64,000 nt of DNA from Pseudovirgaria hyperparasitica (lineage: Eukaryota; Ascomycota; Dothideomycetes; Acrospermales; Acrospermaceae), in assembly GCF_010093815.1 (NCBI RefSeq), contig NW_022985564.1, forward strand, positions 225,530-289,529. The letters run 5' to 3'. Position numbers and translations under genes: made by a program. The notes under the pieces are model-generated. The model was not told the origin of the DNA. It was given only the letters and a program-made list of their open reading frames with translations, and ran no database searches. This document shows positions 48,400-61,849 of the stretch, one piece after another; position 1 is the first letter of the stretch; each line of letters opens with the position of its first letter.

Positions 48400-49375
48400 G
48401 AAACGGCTATATAGTAGTATATTCTAGAACGACTAAACTACTATCCTAAAAGTAAAAAACGACTAGAGATATAAAGTACTATAGATAACTAAGACGGAGA
48501 GGACTCTACTTATAGACACTCTTATAGAAAAGATTAAATACTAGATAGTATATATAGAGAGGGAGGTTAAGAGAGAAGAGACTACCCTCCTTAATATCTT
48601 TCGGAGCCTAGTCTAGAATATTAAGAGGCTTACTATAGAAGTGAAATAGATACTAGAAGTAAGCCTAGAGTCTAGACTAGACCGAATTAAGGCTAGCCTA
48701 CTAAGAATCTAGGAAGGCCTTACCTAGAAGAAACGCCTAACTACTTAGGTATAAGTTATAGTACTATTAGATAGTATAACTAGGACATTCTAAATACTAA
48801 GGATACCTATAGAGGAAGTATATAGCGTATAGATTACTATCTAGAATAAGAAAGTCCTTATATAGATCTAGAAGGTATCTCTAAAGAATATCGTTAATAA
48901 GATTAATAAATAAAAAGAGATATAGTTAAATATAGTCGTAGCTAAACTTACCCTAGAAGGTATAGTACTAACTACTACTACTAATATAGCCTAGTAGACT
49001 ATCTCCCGTGACCTAAACGCGATTAATAATATCTTCTCTAGTGTCTCCGTCTACGCTAACACGTATCTAATATAGATATATATAGTCTCTATCTAGGGAT
49101 ATATTATTAGCGCTAATAATATTAAGCGAATAGAATAATCTAATAACCGGAAGTATTCTAGAATTAAGATTATAAAGGCGTGGTAGAAGAACGTATAGGG
49201 GATTAAGGTAAAATTAAAAAAGCACTCTACTATAATAGTAGAGCTCCGAGACCCCGCCCTCGTCTATTAGATTATATAGAAAGGCTTCTTAGCCGAGAGG
49301 GAGTTACTTATAGTAGAACTATAGAATAGGGCTTAGATAATAACCTAGTATTTTAACTATTAGGGATATAGATAT
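48400..49375 (+). pseudogene. LINE ORF1-like relic, interrupted by A3
   Basis: A plus-strand frame with RIP-type stops encodes charged, helical sequence ('LLNIFRSL', 'SRLDRIKASLLRI', 'RDLNAINNIFSSV') and ends in 'VELRDPALVY' followed by 'YFNYQGYRYY', which looks like a CCHC zinc knuckle with its cysteines changed (TGC/TGT to TAT). This is how ORF1 of Tad1-type fungal LINEs ends. The frame is broken at 49375 by the end of A3; the rest should lie beyond the right edge of the window. Confidence 0.5.
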
Positions 49376-49603
49376 TATAAGAATAGAGTTATTAGATAGT
49401 AGTATAGTTAGATAGAATAATATAGTATATTCTATTATAGAATGAATTACTACCGAACTCTTTCGGTAGAAATCTAAGAGTATATATATAAAGAGACGCT
49501 AATCTATCTAGCACGTGACTATTTACTACCCTTTATACCACCTCCTAACCCTATTAGCTAAGATATATATAGATTAGGTTATACCTAAGGCTAAGTTCTA
49601 ATA
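49376..49603 (-). repeat. A3 3' LTR
   Basis: 228 bp, begins TATAAGAATAG and ends GTTCTAATA; same family and length as the A1 and A2 LTRs. Confidence 0.88.
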
Positions 49604-50426
49604 ATTATTCCTTCTCTCTAGGAAGCTACCCTTAGTAATCTAGATTATTATCTATCTCTATATCTCTATTCTAAGTCTTATAAGACCTTAGTTGTTCTCT
49701 ATACTTTATCTTAGATATTTACTAATATTTACCGATCTAAGATTTATATAAGCGTTTTTCTAATAAACTAGAGTTTATCTATTCTAAATTCTTATATAGA
49801 TAAGATTATCTAATTAGGTCTAGCGTATCACGTAATATAATTAGGTAAGCCTAGGTACTATCTATATTAAAATCTTTTCTTAGAAATATTCCTTTCTTTA
49901 AAAAACTTCTTAACTCTTTATAGAGTTTTTTAGATTATTAGGTATATTACCCGATCCTTATAGATATAGATTTATATAGATTTACTATAATTTAGTATAA
50001 TTTATATAATTTACTAATTTTTATACTATATTTAGCTAGTAATAGTAATAATTTATAATAATCTATATAAATTAGTAATAATTATAATATAGTTTCCTAA
50101 AATCTTAATACTCTAAAGTAATTAGTACGGAAATAGACGCCTTTAAATAATCCCTATCTTATATACGTTACTAATATATTAAAAGCTATTAATCTACCCT
50201 AACCTAGGCCGGGCTCTAATAATCTAGCTATATATTATTATAGTTATTGCTTTCTATCGTATATTACTTATAGCGGTACTAAATCTATAATATATAGTAC
50301 TTATATAACTAAGAAGCGTTATTACTTATAGGTATTTAAATAAGTTCAAAGAACTTTATATAGATTTACTTATATTAGTATAGATTACTACTAGGCCTCT
50401 AGTAACCCCTACTAATAAGGAGTATA

Positions 50427-51550
50427 ATAATAATAATAATAATATTATATAACTAGGTAGAGTAGTACTCTATAGGCCTATGCCTCCTCTAGTCTAAGCT
50501 ACTATATAAGAAGAAACCCAAGAGGGGAAAACTTCCTTATGTCGATAATTACATCTCGTTAAACCTTTGTTTCTTCTTAAGTATACAGCCATAGGGTACA
50601 CCTATTAGCCTATAGCCTATGTTACCGTTGTTTTGCCCTTAGGTAGCACGTGTAGGTACGGAGGTTATTAGTTAAGGGGTTCTTCCGGCATATATTTCCG
50701 GGTCCACTAGAATTAGAGAAGTAGTAGGTGTGTAAGCATCTACCGGGCGACGTCCTTAGGGTACTTATTAAGCCATCGTATGATATCGGAGGTTCGTATC
50801 GTATGGATAAGCTTCTACCTTTACGTGTGAAGATCGGGGCACATTATAAGATAGTGGCGTATTATGCCTCTCCGGCCGCACGCCTTATACCATGGAGACA
50901 CGTTAGGGACGCCTCTCTTATAGAGGTAGTATAGGAGTCCTATGGCGCCCGTTCAGGCTTGGAGGAGTATAGATACCTAGGCCTTTATAAGCCCTTTATA
51001 CATCTATTTGCTCGGCTCCTTCTATGGTCCTCGGATCTACTCTAGGTATCTATTCTACTAGGAGGCCTACTAGGCCCGGAGTGTCTCTTTCTACTTATCT
51101 TAGATCCACGACCGTATACTTCGTCTAAGCTCTCGAAGGCTCTATTAGTCTAGAAGGGCGTCTAGGTTATCCCTAATCTCTTATACTACTTGGTTCGAGT
51201 CTATTTCTATCGGGCACTTGTACCGTAGTCGAGTCCGGCCTATATATAAGAGTGCTTGGTAGTGTACGCTAACCCGCGCGCGTAGCGCGGCGAAGGTATG
51301 TTCTACATTTCCTATACGTTTCTATGCTTATTATTTAGTAAAGTATAATACTCTCTATGTCTAATAGAAGTCCTATATGCTTATTATATTTGTCTCGCGT
51401 CGTAGTAGCGCTATATTAGTAGCTTTATATACACTAGAGATAAGACGGAGTATGCGGTTTTGTACGGATTCGAGCTTCGTTCGCCTAGCCTATGTAAGGG
51501 CCGTGTACTAGCACTCGTGTCCGTATATGAAGGCTGGTCGTGCCATGGAG
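50427..51550 (-). mobile_element. 5'-truncated LINE (RT end, RNase H, zinc knuckle region)
   Basis: Minus-strand reading from 51,545 gives the end of a LINE reverse transcriptase ('KLESVQNRILRLISSVYKAT', then 'IALLRRET'), an RNase H-like middle, and a C-terminal segment 'GLIKA', 'RGVPNVSPWYKACGREA', as in Tad1-clade elements. The 3' tail is a TAA/TTA microsatellite at 50,424-50,446. It is bounded by a direct repeat of at least 16 bp (ACTAATAAGGAGTATA at 50411-50426 and 51551-51566) that is single in A2 at 36361. Truncation in RT and a long TSD fit target-primed reverse transcription. Less RIP-mutated than its surroundings. Confidence 0.8.
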
Positions 51551-52258
51551 ACTAATAAGGAGTATAGTACTACTAATTATAATACCTTAGAGAAGGCTTT
51601 CTACGAGCTATATATCTAAGGTAAGGGTTACGCCTAGGAGTATAATTCTAATAAGATCTATAAGGATTTATTAGAATCTACTATAGCTATTATTACCGCG
51701 ATTACTAGGTAATATCGTTTTTCTTAAATCGTTATAGATTCTTACTAATATATATTAATCTCTATAATAGTACTAAAATCTCTACTACTTTAGACTTCTT
51801 TCTATATACTAGCGATATTAGAATTCCTAGAAAAGGTTCTAGTAAAAAGGCTAAGGTTCCTTCCTCGCGTATACTAAAGAGCTATAAATTTAGGGAAGAT
51901 AGCTCTAATCTAGAAGTTTCTATACTAAAGGTATATGGTTCTATACCGATTATTAAATCTTTTCGCTAATTTATATAATTCTTAGCGTACCCACGCCGGT
52001 CTATCTCTCTCCGTCCCGGGTCCCGCCGCTCTATAGGTTTCTATAGAGGAGTTTATAACTATAAGGCGCGCTATATAGAATTTATAGCGTCGGAACGAAA
52101 GGCTAGAGACTTATATTATAAAGCTCTATACTATACTAAATAAGAACTAGCAGAAGGAATTAGATATAACTATCGCGGTAATTAGTACTTCTACTCCTAC
52201 TCCGACTTAATTAGTTTAGATCTATACTAATTAGTACTAATATATCTCTTTTATCTAG

Positions 52259-52388
52259 NNNNNNNNNNNNNNNNNNNNNNNNNNNNNNNNNNNNNNNNNN
52301 NNNNNNNNNNNNNNNNNNNNNNNNNNNNNNNNNNNNNNNNNNNNNNNNNNNNNNNNNNNNNNNNNNNNNNNNNNNNNNNNNNNNNNNN
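52259..52388. other. Assembly gap, 130 N
   Basis: Unknown bases within A3. The matching stretch of A2 (37068-37269) is 202 bp, so the gap is probably about 72 bp too short. Confidence 0.9.
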
Positions 52389-52589
52389 CTCTTAGTAAAT
52401 TATTTTTCTAAGTCTCTTTTTTAGTTAAATTTTTTAAAGTTCTAAGTTCGAACTTTCTAAGGAAGTTCCTTAATTCCTTAGAATGTTTTAAAGATCTATA
52501 TCTCTTTTACCTTCTTCCTTTTAGACGGCCGTCCTTAGTACCGAACTATACTAAAAAATGTTAAATCACTGTACTTTAGTATAATTCTC

Positions 52590-55073
52590 TATAATTCCGT
52601 AGCTTCCTTTACTAATTACTACTTATATACTAATATTGCTACTTTACTAATATTTATTATAGGTTCCTAAGTATCTTCGTTAGGATTATATCCTTTCTAA
52701 TAAATTTTATATAGCTACGTGCTATCTTCGGCGCGTTACTAGCTAAGTATCTACTTAACTTTATAGATATCTATACCTTCTTACATAACTACTTTATATA
52801 GTATCTATTTAGAATAATCTAGTAATAATAAGGCATGAAATAGCTTAAGAAGTATAATATAGAATATATTATATATCTTTAACGTAGAAGAGAGTTATAA
52901 CTTATACGTCTAGTTATTAATTATACAAATAATCTTATATAGATCTATTATTATATAGTTAAGCTTCTTCTTTAGCCTAATACTATAAATATTCTTACTA
53001 TTTAGTAAAACTTTATCCCTAATATTAAAGATCATGGGTTTTCTACCCTTATTATAGTGCGATTTACTATAATTCGTAGTATCTTATAGTAACTTTATAA
53101 CGCTTCTTTACGTTTAGAATAGTTCTATAGTAATTTCTATTACTTTAACGTTAGGTCGTTCTACTTTAAACTAAGTCCCTAAGAACTATATATTATAGTT
53201 CTAACCGAAGTTTACTTCGAACGGACTTACGTGGGTTAATATATATCGGCTGTTATTATACGCGAATTCCGCGATATAGACTAACCTTATCTAGTTATTC
53301 TACTTATAGTTATAATATACGCATAAATACGCCTCGACTATCTAATTCTACCGCTCCGTCTATCTATCTATTTATAGATAGAACGTAGTACTAAGTTTCT
53401 ACTTAATTTCTAGCGTATAGTAGAAATCCTTCTAAAATTTAGACGTTATCTACGGACCTCTATCCGAAACTATACTATTTAGTATACTATAGAGCCGGAC
53501 TACGTTACGGAGTAGTATATCTATAAGATCCGGTACTTAGATCGTCTTCCTTATAGAGATATAGTATAATATCTTCGTAAATCTATCTAGAACTATAAGT
53601 AAACTATTATAAATATACCTAGAATACTTACTTAGGGGTAGATCTATAATGAAATCTATTAATAATTCCTTCTATGCCTCCTTTAGTATAGGTAATAGCC
53701 TTAATTCACTATATAGTAAGTGTCTATATACTTTCGTATACTAGTAAACGTTATACGTTTTTACGTAGTCTTTTATATATTTATAAAGACCCGGCTAGTC
53801 GTACGTCCCTCGGATTAAATCGACCGTCCTTATAATACTAAAGTACCCTACTAACGCGTAATCGTACTATTCCCTTAAAATATTAATTTATAAGCCGCCT
53901 TCTAGCACGTATAGTCGGCCTTAGAAGTAGATCGCGTCTAATTATCGTTTCTATCTTAATAACCACGGCGGATCTATAGCGCTTCCTTTTATACTTATAA
54001 CTTTCTTTACTAATATATTGGAATTCTAGGTAGATTTAATTAAGTCTTTAAGGGTTTTCTTAGTTTCTTAGACGTTTATTTAGATTACTTAATACCCGCT
54101 CTAATTCCCGCGGAGAATTACCGAAAGTGTCCTAGCTTCTAGTATTCTATTAGATAACTAGTCTTATAGTATCTAAAGTATAGTATAGTCTAACTTATAC
54201 CGACTATCTACGTTATTCTATAACGATTTCTTATAATCTTCACGCCGCGATAGAGGATTAGCTTTATTCTCTCTTCTAGCTTTATATAAGATTTTAAAGT
54301 TAAATATTAATATCCACTTAGCCTAACATACTTATCGGCGATTAAGGACCTTAGTTAATATAAAGTAACGTAGATTTACGTGATCCGATAATAATTTAAT
54401 CTAATATATAGAGCCTTCTAAATAATATTACTATTACTTAAAACTCTTAACGATTATAAGTAGTTCCTAGTCGTGTATGTTATAACGCGTCTCTATATCC
54501 GCCATTTTATAGGAAAAGAAAGCGACCGGGTACTATTATACCTTATCTTTTATATCTTTATACGGTTAACTAATAATTCTAGTAATTACGAATCCTAACG
54601 CGTTAGTTTCGACCTAAATATACTTCTTAGAATTAAAATACCTAAGAATTAGTATAGTTATAAAGTAATTCTTTAATAATTAGAACGTATCTCGCGCTTC
54701 TAGCGTTAACTATATCTTAACTAACTTAGCTTTACGCTATACTCGCCTATCTATAGGGATTTTACTATTATTCTCTATAAGTTTATTAAGTAGTACTATA
54801 ATTCGTAAGAAGTCTATAATAAATTTATAATAATAGTTTATAAAACCTATAAATATTCTAATTTAATATATAGTAGTAGATTCTAGCTATTCTATAATAG
54901 TCTTTATACGCTGTAGCTCTATTTTTAGGCCGCTATATATTATAATAAAGCTAAGAAACCTAACTTCTTATTAGTGAAACTCGTATTTAGATAATTTTAT
55001 ATAGAGTTTATACTACCTTAGATAATTTAGTACTAATTTTATATATTCTTTATAATTCTATATACTATTAGAG
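52590..55073 (-). pseudogene. A3 pol relic, right-hand pieces continue at 63117-63778
   Basis: Colinear with A2 pol: chromodomain and integrase (about 52,600-53,950), RNase H and RT up to the C insertion. The rest of RT and protease lies at 63117-63778. The catalytic motif at 63133-63144 has both aspartates changed to Asn (YLNN). Confidence 0.78.
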
Positions 55074-55311
55074 TGTTAGGACAGGAACTATAACGGACCT
55101 ATATGAACCATTCTAATCTATGTAGCCACGTAGTGGCCAGAGCTAGGTTGAGTTAGCTAAGTTAAGCGAGGTTACTATATAAGTGGACCGTATAAACCGA
55201 TTCCTACTCGTTAGGAATTAACCTCGTATAAGAGTAAGATTACTCCATAAATACATTCCTATGTCTCTCTATAAACTATTAGACTACTATCCCACGTCTT
55301 TACTCTTTATA
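55074..55311 (+). repeat. C 5' LTR (238 bp)
   Basis: TGTTAGGACAGGAAC...CTCTTTATA. Matches 62879-63116 over its full length with RIP-type differences. Confidence 0.9.
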
Positions 55312-55879
55312 TTTTAATTCCTCTCTATATAGCACGACGGTAGCTTATAGAGATAGCTCCTACTACGCGCTATAATACCCGTGGTACTACCTTACACAAG
55401 AGACTCTCTCTAAATCTAAACGAAGAGAATAGTCTCTCTACGACTACCTCTACTAATAAGTACACCCTATAGGCTATCACACTAATAACTAGTACGGCAT
55501 TCCGTATAACCGTGGAAGATTACCTAGATAATAAGGAAGGAGTCCATTATACTCCATCGCGGTCTAGTTTATACTATACTAGACCCATCCTTACTATAAG
55601 ACTAGACCCTGTTAACGTTAACGAATTAATTCGTTAGAACTAACCAACGTTAACCACGCCTTACGACGACGTATATACTAAGCTATACACGGAGAGATAG
55701 CGTTAGGCTTAGCTTAAGTAGTAACTTCGTGAACTCGACGAAGCGTAAGGATAAACTACTAGACTTAAAGCCGTACTACGCGCTTTAGTGCTAGTAGTAA
55801 CTAATCTATACTAATATAGACTAACTTAAGCCGAAACAGTCCAACCAAGTCTATTACTATCCTAGTTGCCTTAGCCTAA

Positions 55880-58800
55880 GAAACCACCTTACTTTAACGG
55901 TAAAACCAGGAGGAGCTTTCACGAATAGGCTTACTAGTATAGCCGATTCTTCCACCTATTCACGAACGATAGTAATAAGATTAGGTTCGTATAGAACTAC
56001 CTAGACCTAACGCTATCTAAACGTTAGATAGTATATCGAATTAAACACCCTAAGGATGCGTATAACTAGGACACGTTCACCGAATTCCTTCTTTAATACT
56101 TCGGCAATAGAGCCGAGCGACGCGAATAGGCTTAGAGCTATATCTTTAAGACTTAATAGCGAGAGAGATAATCCCCGTTATAACTCCTTAAATACCTCCG
56201 ACCTCTTTAGAGAGAAGCTAAGGAAGATTATATAGTTCGATAATGCGACGACTTTAAAAGGTCCCTTAACCCGAGCGTAAAGGAACGCATCGACCTTATA
56301 ACGTCTATCTCTACTAACCTTTAGGTACTCGCGAATCTCGTAGAATGATATTAGCGTATAATAAATAACTAACGTCGTATAGGCGCATGACTATCCCTAT
56401 TAATCTAATCCGATATAAAATCATCTAAAGAGGACCGGTTTAGTAATAGATCGTGCGGAATACCTTATAGGCGCTACTACTCCACGAACTCGAGAAGACG
56501 AGGCCCGTACCGCGGATCTTTCTACTAGTCGATATATCGAGACGCGAGAAACGACTCGTATAAACGACCTAAAGTTACCTACTACACCTATAGTAGAATA
56601 GGCTATATAGCACCCGAGTACCGCTTAGAGAAACTACCGAATACTAATATAGATACTAAGTTAGTTATATACTATAAGTGCTAGTAGCTAGGACACATCG
56701 CGCCTAACTACCTAGTACACGATATAAAAAACTAACTACCTATAAGGAACCCTCGCGACTTATAGGCGTAACTAAAATAGAGAGATAACTAGCTAACTAG
56801 TACATCGAACTATAGGCTAGACCTATTAAGGTCCCTCGTAGATAACATTAGACTATAATACTCGATAGCGGTTTAGCTACTAACGTTATATCGACTTAAC
56901 GAGCACGAGAACTTAACGTCGATATTTAAGTACTAATAGGTGCTACCTTCTATAGTATCGACAGTCCTATTAAATTATAGGGTATCTATACCATTAAATA
57001 CGGTATCTAGGATAGCGGGGGGAAGTGGAAACCCTACTACTTAACCTTTATCGTGGTAGATAGTCCCTTTAATATAATCCTTAGTATACCGTAGCTCGAA
57101 AAATATAACCCGAAACTAGACTTTATCTAGAAAACAGCTGGCTGGCGCATATACCCACTATAATGGAACCTAGTATAGCTAGTCGACGATGAATAATTCT
57201 AGAAGGACTATAAAAAGGCAATCTCCGCTATCTACGTCCTCTTACTTACTTAAAATAGAGAGCTTAGTATTAAAGTAGACGAAAACCTACTATATTAGTA
57301 TAAAATATACTAATATGTCGCGTTAGCGATCGACTCGTCCGAATTACCTTAATACTAATCTACTAACCTTACTATTAACCTCGAAGACGGTTAATAACCC
57401 CTAGACGGACCTATCTACCCTCTATTAGAACCCGAGCTATAGGTCCTCCGAGAATATATCGAAAAGAACCTTACGCGAGGATGAATTAGGCCTAGTATAT
57501 CTCTAGCCGGAGCTCTAATCCTCTTTATAAAGAAGAAGGATAGGAGTCTCCGTCTGTATATCGACTACTATAGCCTAAATAATATCACGCGAAAGAATCA
57601 TTACCTACTACCTCTTATCTCCGAGTCTATTAATAGACTAGGGCGTATAAAGATCTTTACTAAGCTTAATCTACGCGACGCCTACTACCGCCTACGTATT
57701 AAGAAGGGCGATAAGTGGAAAACGGCGTTTAGAACCCGTTATAGATACTTCGAGTATATAGTAGTCCCTTTTAGACTAACTAATGCGCTAGAAACCTTCT
57801 AAGCGTATATTAATAACGCGCTAGTAGGCCTACTTAACACGACGTGCATTATATACCTCGATAACATCCTTATCTTCTCTAATAATGAAGAAGAACACAT
57901 CTAGCACGTACACGCAGTCCTAGATAGGCTAGAAAAACATAAGCTATATATTAAGCTATCTAAATATAAGTTCCACTAGGACCACGTTAACTTCCTTAGC
58001 TTCGTTATTACTAATTAAGGTATAACTATAGAAAGGGATAGGGTCGCTACTATCGTAGACTAGCCTAAACTAAAATCGGTTCGAGATATACGTGTCTTTA
58101 TTAGATTTACTAATTACTACCGAAAATTCGTTAAGTATTTCTCCCGGCTAGTAGTACCGCTTAACGCGCGTACTACCACTATAGATTCGTCTATTACGGT
58201 CCGCGGTAGATAGAAATAGTATAATATTAAATCATAGCCTATAGAATTATCGGAAGGCGAAAGGGCCTCCTTCGAGAAAATCAAAGAGGCATTTATAACT
58301 ACCCTATTACTAGTATACTTCGACCTAACCAAACCTATCCACGTCGAAACCGACGCGTTAGGATTTATAATCTTAGGTATTCTCTCCTAGCCTAGACTAA
58401 CTAAGTCTAAAAAGGTCTAATAGTATCTAGTTACGTTCTTCTCACGCAAAATGGTCGATATTAAGACTAGATATACTATCTATGACTAAGAGCTACTAGT
58501 AATAGTAGAGTTATTTAAATAGTAGCGATATTATCTTAAAGGTACTATATATAACGTCGAGTTACTAACTAATTACTATAACTTAAAGGGGTTTATAAGT
58601 ATGACGGTTTTAAACTATTAATAGGTCTAATAGGCTAAGTAGCTTACGAACTTTTACTTTATAATCTACTATCGACCTAGAAGTATAAACCTAGCTAATA
58701 GAATATTAAGAAGACCTAACTATAAAGAAGACGCCTAGGATTATAGTAGCTATAGGGTTCTAGAGTAGCTATAGGCCTAACTCTTAAGGACGAGGTTAGA

Positions 58801-60410
58801 TTTTAAGTTATTAGGCGATTAGCGAGATACTAACGTTAATACCGGTAATCGAATCTCTAAGACCGAAGCTAGTAACTAAAGACGCGGTACCGAAGTCCCT
58901 AGTAGGCCGTTTATTAGCGCTATCGGGAAGGGCGATAATGCCTAGCGTAAATATCTAATTAACCTCGTCTAGTTAATCGTGGATCTATAGAAGACAGACC
59001 CGATAGTTTTAAAGTTACGTAAAATATAGTAAGATAGGTTATTACGGACTAAAGTAGACTATAAGTAGACCTTCGTAGACGGCTTACTTTACTATAATAG
59101 AAAGTACTATATACCGATAGATAACGCGCAATTTAACGTAGTTAGCCGATACTATAACGCTAACCTAGTAGAATACTTTAGGTATATACATACCCTAAGC
59201 TTAATTCATTAGTACTATTTTTAGGAAGATATACCTAAGTACGTTAAAGAATAGATAGCTACTTATCCGATTTATCAAAGAACGAAGGCCCCTAGGCACA
59301 AGCCATATAGAAATTTATAGCCTCTTTCAGCCCCCCTCTTTATATAGGAAGACGTTACTATAGACTTTATAGTTAACTTACCTCTAAGCGAGATACTTAG
59401 AATAAGTTATAATTCTATTCTTATTATCGTGGATAGACTTATAAAGATATCTAGGTATATCCTAGTATAGAAGACGATTACATCTAAAGAACTAGCGCAG
59501 GTGTTCTAGAACGAGATTATTAAGGTCTATAGTATACTAAAAAGGATTGTTACGGACCGAGGAAGTACCTTCACGTCTAAATTCTAGACGTTATTCTATA
59601 AAATAGTAAGTATAAATAGAAATATATCTATAGCATTTTATCCTTAGACGGATAGCTAGATAGAGCGATAGAACTAGACGCTCGAGGCCTACCTACGCGC
59701 ATTCTATAATTTCGAGTAGGACGACTAGGTCTCCCTACTAAGTATAGTAGAGTTCGTATATAATAATAGTTATTATAGTACGATAGATACTATACCTTTC
59801 TAGGCGAACCTCGGACGCAGTCTAAGGATAGGTTTTAAGCCTTAGACGGTCTAATTTAATCGAATAATAGACGTGAACGTCCACGCTTAGAAATTAGCGA
59901 TTAAAATCTTTAAAACCGTATATAACTATCGCGCTATAATCTAATAAGTAAACGACTCGTATATAAAGTACTATAATAGGTTAGCTAAGGATTAGACGTA
60001 CGAGGAGGGCGACAAGGTCCTTCTTAATATCTATAATATACGAATATCGTAAGTAAATAAGAAGCTCGATTATAAAATGGCTGGTCCCTTCCGAATTAAA
60101 CGTCGCATTAGTATAAGAGCCTACGAGCTCGACTTAGGAAGTAATATAAGAATCTATAACGTGTTCTACATCTTACTACTTAAAAGATTTTAACCTAACG
60201 TATATGGCCGTACAAACGTATAGTTATACTCTATTATACCCTAAGATAGACTAGACGTGTTCGAAGTGGACTATATTATCGAACATAGGATCGATAAAGA
60301 CGGTATTTAGAAATATAGAATCCGTTAGAAGGACTATACTAAGGACGAGGACACCTAGGAACCAGTAGTATATATCTTAAGTTCTATAATAGCTGCGTAT
60401 AAGTAAAAGA
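55880..60410 (+). pseudogene. C gag-pol-chromodomain relic
   Basis: Gag from about 55,880 with a decayed knuckle region near 56,680; protease about 56,850-57,120 ('LDSGLATNVIS'); RT from about 57,430 ('[20 protein letters not shown]', '[20 protein letters not shown]') with catalytic motif YLDN at 57854-57865; RNase H about 58,330-58,600; integrase about 59,150-59,950 ('ILKRIVTDRGSTFTSKF', 'VEFVYNNSYYSTIDT'). The chromodomain at about 60,260-60,400 reads 'VDYIIEHRIDKDGI', a stop, 'KYRIR', a stop, then 'KDYTKDEDTWEP'. Stops are TAG/TAA. Confidence 0.85.
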
Positions 60411-61849
60411 TATAGAATAGCGTATTATTAATATAAGTATAGCGACGTCGCGGTCGTTATAAAAAGAAGAAGGATACCGTAGAGAACGAAGTGCTAAACC
60501 AGGAAATCCAGACGCGCACTAGGAAAACTCTATATAGCAGCCCTATAATTCAAGCGTTATACGGTTACTAGACGCGAAGAAAGCGTAAATAACCATTTTA
60601 GGAACGCGACGCGACATACTATAATAGAATAATATAGAAGAGTCTAGAATGGACTAACATGGACCATTATACACGAGAAAAACATAGGACTAAGAACCTA
60701 AAAAAAGGTACCCTACTATAGAATTAAACTCTTAACACGAAATATAAAAGGTTAGAGTACCCGAACTAATAACCACTAGGCCACTGGTTCGGGTGCTCTA
60801 ATAGAATTTATAGAGATAAACTAATTTATATACGGTGCCCACACTTAGGTGACTCAAGGAAAATTAGAATATAGAAACCGATAGTTATAAGCTAAGTAAG
60901 CGCATACATAATATCGTTAAGTTAAGAATTAAATTACTAGAAACTAGCTAATAGGTATCTAAACGGTCTAAAAAGGACTAAAACGGATAAAAGCCAGGTA
61001 AATAGAGCCGGCGCGCACTACCTATAGCAGATCTAGAATATATAGAGCTAGGTATAGAGCTAATATATAGAGCTAGAACCATAGAGCTACTCCTCTATCT
61101 TATTATCCGTTCTAATCTCTAGTATAGTTCTCTCTAACCGTACGATATGGCGGCGGAGGATAACGACCTTAGCCTCTAGAGTAATAATCTAATCCGTTAG
61201 AGCCTAGAGGGAAGAGCCTTAAGCGCCGGAGCGTAGCGACTAGGTCTAAAGTTAGCTAATATAATCTAGAATAATCTAGAAGGGAATATATACCCTCTTA
61301 TAAGGCGACTTAGAGGGAGAAATAGTAGACCTCTTATAAGATCTATTAGTAGCGCGAGACGGACGGGGGGGGATAGAGTAAATCCTCTCTACGGCCTCTA
61401 TAGCTAGGATAGACTCCCTAGAATAGATAGCCTAGGCGCTAGAGATCTCGCGGCGGCTAGAAAAATCAATAGGTGTTAAAAATAATTAACGTGCTCGTAA
61501 CTTATACTTTAATAACCTCTAGAAAGAGCTTATAGCGCTCCCTAAACTCCCTCTATATAGTAGATAGGCGGCTATAAGGACCCTTAAGGGTCTCGCGGAC
61601 GCGAAGGTCGTTATATATATCTTATATATATATAGGAATCTAAGAATGTATTAGCGCGGACTACTTTAGATTATACTAGATTAAGATAGTCTATTATACT
61701 TATCTATAGATAAGTCTTACTAGTCACGGTATAGCGGCGGTAGCGGGTAGGTAGAGTAAAGATAGGGTATATAGGCCTGTCACGGTTAGTAGAGTAGTAG
61801 CTAATGCTAGAGTTAGAGCGAAAGAGATATTTAGAGCTGGCCGCATGGC

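Noticed and set aside
50728-50934. 68-aa plus-strand frame in the LINE
   Set aside because: Antisense to the LINE C-terminal coding sequence, which has recognisable RT/RNase H features on the minus strand.
58117-58332. 71-aa minus-strand frame in element C
   Set aside because: Complement of the C reverse transcriptase / RNase H relic.
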